Of a stretch of 64,000 nucleotides of DNA, positions 57,083 through 64,000 are shown piece by piece. Source of the DNA: Linyphia triangularis (Eukaryota > Arthropoda > Arachnida > Araneae > Linyphiidae); contig OZ021722.1 in NCBI GenBank assembly GCA_963978545.1, positions 3,910,001 to 3,974,000 on the forward strand. Direction: 5' to 3'. Within the stretch, counting starts at the first letter, position 1. Every line of letters begins with the position of its first letter. The notes below the pieces were generated by a model, which was given only the letters and a program-made list of their open reading frames with translations, was not told the DNA's origin and ran no database searches. The position numbers and the translations under genes were made by a program.

Positions 57083-57264
57083 TTGGTTGGTTGTTTTCAG
57101 ATTATCTGGCACCGTCAGCAACACGATGGCTATAATGCACCGAAACATTCGTCATTAGACAAGCCAACGTACATTTACAAACACCCTTGCCTAACACGGG
57201 ACTCGGAACCCGCAACCTCATGGTCTAGAAGCTAGCACGCTAACTACTATACCGTTTGGTCGGC
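57083..57264 (-). mobile_element. SINE-1 copy 10
   Basis: Full-length copy with duplication ATTAATATAAGTGG (57069-57082 and 57265-57278). Confidence 0.92.
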
Positions 57265-57278
57265 ATTAATATAAGTGG

Positions 57279-58060
57279 TAGAATAAGATGTAGGGACTAT
57301 GCAAAAAAAAAAATATATATTATTACTAAATTCTCTGTCAAAGGGGTTTTACAACAAGGTACCTATTGTCTCAAGAAAGTCAACTTGCAAACACTTAAGC
57401 CCCCTCCCCTCTAATTTCCATTCTTCTGCACCCTTCGTAGTCGAGATTTATGTTTTTAGAAATAAGGTAGAAGAAAATTATCAAAGGAGGGGGGGATTTT
57501 GATTCAGTTAGTATCAAAATACATTTTAGTTTTTTTAATACTCAAACGTAATTTTACGTTCAGCTTTTCCTCTGAGACAAGCGAGTACATCGAAAACACT
57601 TATAAAATTGATATCAAAGTAACTTAGGGAGAATTTGAGTATTTAGTTTAGCAGTTTTTCCTTTTGATAACAACGCGATTAAATGTAAAACTCTATTCCT
57701 CCCTTGGAAATCTCTTTATTTTACGAACCTTTTATTAAATTCCTGTAATTATTGCAAACACTATTTGAAACATATTCTCAGTAAATACTATTTTTTTCTT
57801 TCTAAAAGACATAACTAAAGTAAGTATCCGGTTTATTAATGTTCAATTGTTCTGTTTCTACTGAATTTTTTAAAAATATAAGCAGATGCCGTGCTATTTA
57901 TTTTAAATCCTTTACATTAGCTTTGATTTGTGTGTGTGTGTGTGTTTGTTTTTGGTGGGTAAAGCCATTGAAGGATTAAGCTTGCCGTCATCTAATCGAG
58001 CTTAAACTTGGTAGATAGAATTGTTACCCTGACGATGCATTCTATCAAATTTTTGGGTAT
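57279..58060. other. No recognised feature
   Basis: AT-rich DNA with a (TG)n run at 57931-57944. The 67-codon frame at 57299-57502 has no recognisable motif. Confidence 0.4.
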
Positions 58061-58370
58061 AAAAATCAGTCTATGTCATAGACTTATTATTATCGATAGA
58101 CTGCGCGTTCCCACTTCAATCATACAACGAATCACAAAATTCGTCTATCAGTCACGTGGTTTTTAATTTGGTTACGTCGTAAAATTAATCCTTTATCTAA
58201 TAATCTTATTATCCTTTATCGCCTGAGTGAGGAGAAACCCGCCAAATCTGCAACCCTGCTCCCAAAAAGTCCCTACTCATGTGTTTCATTTTGGTTTCAT
58301 TCTCGTTGTATAATTGAAGTGGGAACGCGCAGTCTATTATTGATAATAATAAGTCTATGGTCTATGTCTA
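58061..58370. mobile_element. Element K, palindromic ends
   Basis: Inverted arms of about 60 bp: atagacttattattatcgat plus agactgcgcgttcccacttc at the left and the reverse at 58312-58360. The inner ~190 bp is non-palindromic. No coding capacity. The class is unknown. Confidence 0.75.
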
Positions 58371-58930
58371 AGAAATAGACGGCTTTTTTCGCAGTGGTGA
58401 AATATACAATGAAAACGCGATCTGAGTGCAAAATCGCTTAAACATGTTGCAGTTTCTAGAAGCTCTTGTTAGAAAAATTGGTTCATAATAGACTGATTTT
58501 CTAAAATTGTGTACTTACAACTTAAAAACCTAAAGTTTTATAAACCCGATCTTTGTGTAGACGATAAAACGTGAAATATACGAGTTTAGGTTTTACTTTT
58601 AAAAAATTTATATTAGTTGAATTTTATATTTGTTCCATTGCCAGATTAATTCCACTATCATGGATGAAAGAAATCCTACTATTTGAAACAATTGTAATGA
58701 AATATTAAAAATGACAATACAATGAGTTGTTTTGTTTGGTTGGAGCGGATATTTTTTTGGCACAAGAGCTATACGAGGGCTACACTGCCTTGAAACATCG
58801 TTACAGTAAGATATGTGAAGTACTGCTGGTGCCCTACCCATGGCTGGGTTGGGACATGGTTTAAACCAACAAATATTTTTTTTTTCTCAAAAAAAAAAAA
58901 AGTAATAATAAATAAATAATTAATTAAAAT
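58371..58930. other. No recognised feature
   Basis: AT-rich sequence; the minus frame at 58608-58841 has no known motif. Confidence 0.35.
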
Positions 58931-58950
58931 ATTTTTTTTTTTTTTTTTTT

Positions 58951-59131
58951 TTAAGAATAATTTAAAATTGTATTTTTTAAGAATAATTTAAAATTGTATT
59001 TTTTAAGAATAATTTAAAATTGTATTTTTTAAAGAATAATTTAAAATTGTATTTTTTTTTATTAGATTTTTTTATTATTTTATTTTTATTATTAGATTTT
59101 TTATTATTTTATTTTTATTATTAGATTTTTT
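58951..59131. repeat. Two AT-rich minisatellites
   Basis: 58951-59058: about four units of ttaagaataatttaaaattg plus tattttt (27-28 bp). 59061-59131: about three units of attagattttttattatttt plus attttt. Confidence 0.9.
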
Positions 59132-60415
59132 AAATTACTTGATGTTGCAAATAACTTCTACTTTTAACCAAAAATTTTCCATTCAAAAGATATCTTTTTC
59201 AATAGCAATTTTATAGCAAAAGCAGCTACAGCAAATATTGAGTTGTACAATCAAAATTGTTTGACAGACTAGGATTAGGAAAAGTCGCAAAACTTGTTTT
59301 TTCTTGTTCAAAATGTTAAATCCTAAAACTGTTTTTTAAATGGAATAATAATAAAAAAAAAGCATTTAGTTTTTCTTTCTATTAATTTTTAAGAAAATAA
59401 TTCGCTAAATGAAAGATCTACGTTCTTGGTATTACATGAAAGAAGATTTTGTAAATGAAAAATTATACGAGTATTATAGAGAGAATAAGTTCTAACGTAT
59501 TTTAAAATAAATCTTGTAATTAAAGACTATTGGAAGTTTTTATAAGTATCATCAATATGTTTTAATATTGATCTAGGATATATTAATGTTTTATAATTAT
59601 TCAAAATTATTAATTAAAATTGAATTATAGGCCGCATTTTAAATTTGTTTCTAAAATAGAGGTTTTGTGTTTTAACAACTTATTTCTAAAGCTTAAAAAT
59701 ATCATTTTGAACAACTTATCACCATTACTGATGAATCTAAGAGAAATATTTCATGTATTATGCAGTAAACAATTACTATTGTATTATATTGTATGCATTG
59801 AATTTAAAGAATTGTATCTCTAAATATAATATTAAAATTTAAGGATTTGAGTGTTCACATAAGTAAAAATTGTTTATTTACTTAGTTTAAATTATTTTCA
59901 GAAGGAATATTACTTGTTACTTAAACATTAATTATTCTAGTTAACATAAAATTTTATTTATAAATATGTGTGCATGTAATTAGAAAAGGATTAAAAAAAA
60001 AAAAAAACCTGTTTAACCAAAAAAACCTGGTTAAAAAAAAAGATTTTTTTTTTTTTTTAAATATTTTTTACAAAAAAAACAAAAACTGAGGTGGGGGAGG
60101 GAGGGGGGGTGGAATCTTCTACTGATAGGCTCCCACCAAGCAATTCGAGAATCAACACAAGATTATGCGTCACAATCACCGTCGTACCTACTTACTTTGA
60201 AAATTGAGATTGCAGAGGAACAGGTGAGCGATACGAGTTATGAATCACGTTCTTTCAGCATGGACAACGTAAAACTTTAATTGGGAGAGCGTAAAAATTT
60301 AATTTCCTTCCTAGCTCATATACACACCGTAAATAGAACTGTCATTTGGTAACTTGAATGAAGCATTTTATTGAAAATCACATTTATACTACATAATGGC
60401 AATGTAAGAACACGC
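59132..60415. other. AT-rich stretch, nothing recognised
   Basis: Very AT-rich; the plus frame at 59620-59823 is low-complexity. Confidence 0.4.
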
Positions 60416-60812
60416 CTTACCCAATCCCATTAATACTAAAACCCACTAGTATTAACCCCAATTGGTATGAGCCCCATCGGTACTGTACCTCATTGACACC
60501 AAGTCCCTTTGAAACTAAAACCCACTGATACTAAGCCCCATTGATACTAAGACTCACTGATACTATACCCATTGGTACTAAACCCAATTGATGCAAAGTC
60601 CCATTGGTACTAAGACCTAATTGATAATAAAACCTAATTGGTACTACGACCCATTGATACTAAGACCCACTGATACTAAAACCCATTGATAATAAAATCT
60701 CCTGATACTAAGACTCATTGGTACTATATTCTATTGGTACTAAGCCCAATTGGTAATAAACCGCTTTGGTACTAAGCCCCATTGATACTAAACCTCATTG
60801 ATACTAAGCTCC
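60416..60812. repeat. 16-18 bp minisatellite, about 23 diverged units
   Basis: Units of the form cccattgatactaaga, alternating gatact and ggtact, with substitutions and small indels throughout. No frame stays open across it. Confidence 0.9.
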
Positions 60813-61016
60813 CATCACACTCCATATTACTTTTGCTTTACAACCAACCCAAGTAAAAAATTCTACATTCTCAATCTCAGGTTATTCGCATTGGATGAAA
60901 TTTGAACGATAGAAAATGTTTCGTAATCTGCTTTGGGACGTGTGGAGAATTTAAAAACTGAAAAAAACAAAACAAAAAACTGGAGAAGAAAAAAAAGAGT
61001 GAAAATATTGAAATAT

Positions 61017-61712
61017 TGTTACGAATTTCTGTATATTTGTAAATATTTCGTAGCATTAATTATGTAAAAAGATAAATTTCTGTACATTTCGCATAAAGCA
61101 GTGCAAGGGTTTGCTTTCCTGCAATGTATGTCTTAATGCTTGATAACGAGTTTTACAGAGATAACACTGGGAAGCGAGTTTTACAAGGAGCAGCGCATTT
61201 AACATTATGGTTAACGGTTTTGGCGACTAATTTTTGTCGTCAAATTTGGTGAGAAATCGCCAAATGTCGCCAAGCTTACAGACCATTTGGCGACATTTTC
61301 AATCCCCATGTACATGTATAGGACTTTTCGATTACGATCTGGAAAGTTCTCCAAATATCTACCTCTACAAGTTTCAAGAAGGTTTGACTCCTATATAAGG
61401 CCGGCCGTGAGTTGGGTCAGTTAGTCGAGTCCGTTAGTTGACTGGAATTACTGAGTTGAGATACTGAGTCTCAGTGAGCATTCAGAGTAGTTCAAAAGCG
61501 AACTGTATTACATTGTCTTTTGCAGCGATTTGAGCAGTTGTGTTGTCAAGTTTTTAACTGCTGTTTTGTGCTCTATTGTTGTGAAAAGAGCTGCATTGAG
61601 TCTACTAGAACGAGAAGTTCTGGACTTGTAAGAGAATCTGCGATATTGGAATAAATTTCTGCAAGTTTTGATCTGCTTTGGCTTCAAGTCTTTCGAACCC
61701 ATCCACTCAACA
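61017..61712 (+). mobile_element. Solo LTR, copy 5
   Basis: 696 bp, TGTTACGAATTTC...CCACTCAACA, with perfect ATAT duplication (61013-61016 and 61713-61716). TATATAAG at about 61392 and GGAATAAA at about 61648. The end CCACTCAACA is shared with copy 3, suggesting a subfamily. Confidence 0.92.
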
Positions 61713-62391
61713 ATATGTAACAATTCTTAATTTCATTCCAAACTGAACCAGTACTTGTGAACTGTTAAATTCAACTGACATCAGATGACGCAATAATTCT
61801 ATTTATAGGGCTCACTCACTGAATGAAAGATAAATGTGTCTATATTTACTTGGGGACTGGACCATCCCTATTTGATAAGTATTAGGTCAGTCACGAAGGT
61901 CGCAGTCGGCTGATAATCTGATAGGATGGCCAGATCTTAAAGAGACTAAAACAAGGAGCAAGAAGTTACAACCACCGTCCCAGAAATTTGAAATTTTTAG
62001 TCGCCATATGAAGGGCTGGATGCAAAAAATAAACCAATGACCATCGTTTTCCAAAAAAAGAATAAATTTAAGTTTCCAGTGCATCCACGTATTCATATTT
62101 TAAACGGCATTTTTGAAAACATTACTTTTGTCGTCTATTTATGTTGTCCGTGTATGGTAAATTATCAAGAACTCAAAAAACGTATTCCGTAAGTTTGTGT
62201 TATCATATTTCCATATGTGTATGCAATGTATTTCCCATAGTAGAGGCCAACTCTTTTCGTAGAAGACTTTTCCAGGGTTGATCAGGCCTTAGCGAGATGT
62301 TCCCTAGATCTGGTTGGATCTTGCCAGTTTAAACCAGCTCAAACTAGTTCTGATGTCACGGCATGTCTTTAGCGCATGCGTCACTCTGACA
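61713..62391. other. No recognised feature
   Basis: Mixed composition; no coding frame I can support. Confidence 0.35.
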
Positions 62392-62402
62392 ACTTATAAA
62401 AA
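62392..62402 (+). promoter_or_regulatory. Possible TATA element upstream of an unassigned ORF
   Basis: acttataaaaagccc in a patch of higher GC (62260-62540) upstream of the frame at 62644-62952. A tcagttcc Initiator-like word lies ~55 bp downstream, too far for a standard TATA-Inr pair. Weak support. Confidence 0.2.
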
Positions 62403-62643
62403 GCCCAATATTCCTGTTCGGCTTGACACTTTTATTTCATTTTCCATCAGTTCCAGAGTCCCCTCGTCCCTAAGAATAATAAATTCTTGAGTTACCATGG
62501 CAACCTACTGCTTATTGACTCGGACACAACTCTCGCCTTAAGACGGTGTACGTCATCTACACTTTTGCGCCGTTTTTTGTATTCATATTAGTTTAGTTCG
62601 ATTTTTTTAATTTTTTTTACGGAATCAAGGGTCGGTTAAGTTA

Positions 62644-62952
62644 ATGTTTATGGCACAAGTGCTAATTTTGCCTTTACTGGACTCCAGATATCACAGTCGA
62701 ATAGTAGTAATTGGAAAGCTGGTCAAAAGGCAATCCGAGCCAACAATACGTCAACTTAAAGACAATGAAACCACGGCGGAATTAACGAGTAGCATTGCGC
62801 TGCACGTCAATCTTTTGATCAGCGCCTTGACTCGAAGTCATGCACAACTTTGCACGAGTCGGGTCGAAATATTCCTCTCCAACAAATCCAAAATTCGAGG
62901 AGGAAAAATACTTAGAGGTCAAAGAAACTTTTACGCACTGAGTCTCAACTGA
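62644..62952 (+). CDS. Unassigned 102-codon ORF
   Basis: The frame has a mixed, non-repetitive composition, unlike the Phe/Lys-rich shadow frames nearby. It begins MFMAQVLILPLLDSRYHSRI, with a hydrophobic start, and ends YALSLN. It shares no motif I recognise. No clear splice sites flank it, and it could be chance in a GC-richer patch. It lies about 250 bp after a TATA-like word. Confidence 0.15.
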   Translation: MFMAQVLILPLLDSRYHSRIVVIGKLVKRQSEPTIRQLKDNETTAELTSSIALHVNLLISALTRSHAQLCTSRVEIFLSNKSKIRGGKILRGQRNFYALSLN

Positions 62953-63148
62953 GAGAAAAATATTGGAGGGCCTTGGATGTGTCTCATAAGTTTAAAAAAA
63001 TAAATAAGAAAATATGGTATTTAGTTAGTTAACACACTTGTTATCCACCACTCGCACATTTTCAATACAACTTTTTATTTGCGTAATTACATTTCATTCA
63101 TGACTTTTCTCATTCTGAGAGTCGTATTCGTAAATTGTATTACTTTAA

Positions 63149-63402
63149 CCCCTTGGGTACAGATTTATTTGGGAAAATTCTTGCGTTTTGAACGGTTGGT
63201 TCAAAACAACAAAGGAACAAAGCCAAACAATTTTTTTTTTAAAGTATAGGTAAACCAACCGATGTTTGACTTAACCAATCATGGCTCTTGTGGCATTAAA
63301 ATCCATCCAATCAACCTAGTTTGAATGACGAATTAGGTTCGTCATTATTCACAGGCAAAACAAGTGCATGACGAGTCTCAGCCGTCAAATGTACCCAAAG
63401 GG
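63149..63402. mobile_element. TTAA-flanked MITE with CCCCTTGGGTAC ends
   Basis: 254 bp between TTAA copies (63145-63148 and 63403-63406). Left end CCCCTTGGGTACA, right end (inverted) CCCTTTGGGTACA. The termini style fits piggyBac-like elements. It is distinct from the families at 8461, 21951 and 45972. No coding capacity. Confidence 0.85.
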
Positions 63403-63406
63403 TTAA

Positions 63407-64000
63407 GAAGAGCGAGGGGGGGGGGGGGTCTGGATGTACAGGGTACACCTCCTCACATCTTCCTGGCAGTGGCCATGGTTGAACAGATTCTAACTAGTTT
63501 TGGTGGTAGTTTTCTTAACTCGATGTTGAGTGTTGGATCTTCTTCGGCTTCAAATCAACAAGCACCATCCAGTTTACATTACAGTTATTAAAATTAATGC
63601 AACACCTTCAATTGTATTAAGCGCACAATTAAAGTTTAACAATATGATGACAGTTTAACACAATGGGAATACTTCTTTTACAAAAATAATTGTTATTAAT
63701 CTCTATTTTTCGCTATCTGAATTCCAGACTCACACCCCTATAAATAGAAATTCTATTATTCGGGATATCATCAAAGACAACCTTGAGAAAAGCCATAGCG
63801 ATATCTCAAAATATTAACATCACGTAACAAAAGGGATCGATACCATTTTTGAGACCGTGTCCTATCTAATAAGTAACAATAGAATGACGTGTGATCTGAT
63901 GCAGTCATGAGCTAGACTGATATGCCATTGAACCCCCATATCAAACTGAAGGACGATCGCTAATCACATACATGACTATATGGGAATAAGGTTAAAATGT
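63407..64000. other. No assigned gene
   Basis: A 75-codon plus frame (63364-63591) begins inside the adjacent MITE and includes a G-tract; its C-terminal half (PHIFLAVAMVEQ..., Ser-rich tail) is protein-like in composition but unrecognised. I do not call it. Confidence 0.35.

Noticed and set aside
14894..57202. Repeated short ORFs reading [20 protein letters not shown] and similar
   Set aside because: All are translations of SINE-1 copies in one frame; the element is non-coding.
14914..57264. The tRNA-like sequences of SINE-1 as functional tRNA genes
   Set aside because: They are attached to a fixed non-tRNA body with tail and target duplications, and most have an extra base in the B-box region. 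They are SINE heads, not tRNA genes.
1..64000. A CRISPR array, operon or defence-type gene cluster
   Set aside because: No repeat-spacer structure, no closely packed ORFs and clear spliceosomal introns; the window is eukaryotic.

Overview
The window reads as nuclear DNA of an arthropod, with a spider or other chelicerate as my best guess. It is AT-rich, has long introns, and is packed with short non-autonomous transposons, tRNA-derived SINEs and solo LTRs. The organism call is inference from the repeat style and the gene; no sequence here fixes the species. I see no rRNA, CRISPR, operon or other prokaryotic feature.

One protein gene can be read with confidence. It is a high-affinity copper transporter of the Ctr1/SLC31 family on the minus strand, in four coding exons (19882-19646, 16763-16697, 11418-11253, 7183-6982). 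The exons have GT-AG junctions and matching phases and give 223 residues. A splice acceptor 18 nt before the ATG (19901-19902) suggests an untranslated first exon further upstream. The three introns inside the coding region are 2.9, 5.3 and 4.1 kb, filled mostly with mobile elements.

Most of the recognisable rest is mobile DNA, much of it nested. Five solo LTRs of one family have 4-bp target duplications. Ten copies of a ~180-bp tRNA-derived SINE with an AACC-type tail lie between 14.9 and 57.3 kb, nine of them with clear 12-14 bp duplications. There are at least four TTAA-flanked piggyBac-like or TTAA-targeting families, one retaining broken transposase pieces. Two hAT-like elements have perfect 8-bp duplications. 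There is also a pogo-like element, several palindromic MITE families (here called Pal-A, Pal-B, Pal-C, Pal-E, J, K), and several minisatellites.

Layout: 0-7 kb is AT-rich DNA with a few repeats, including the 3' flank of Ctr1. 7-20 kb is Ctr1 with nested elements in its introns. 20-28 kb is upstream DNA with repeats. 28-46 kb is dense repeats (pogo, Pal-E, Pal-B, Pal-C, hAT, SINEs, the Rep-F family). 46-58 kb holds SINEs, an LTR, Pal-E and a 1.9-kb hAT. 58-64 kb is low-complexity DNA, minisatellites, an LTR and a TTAA element, with two unrecognised ORFs of 102 and 75 codons. I found no second gene I would defend and no evidence of a multi-gene system. The most informative content is the layered insertion history and the regulatory-looking motif array in the LTRs.
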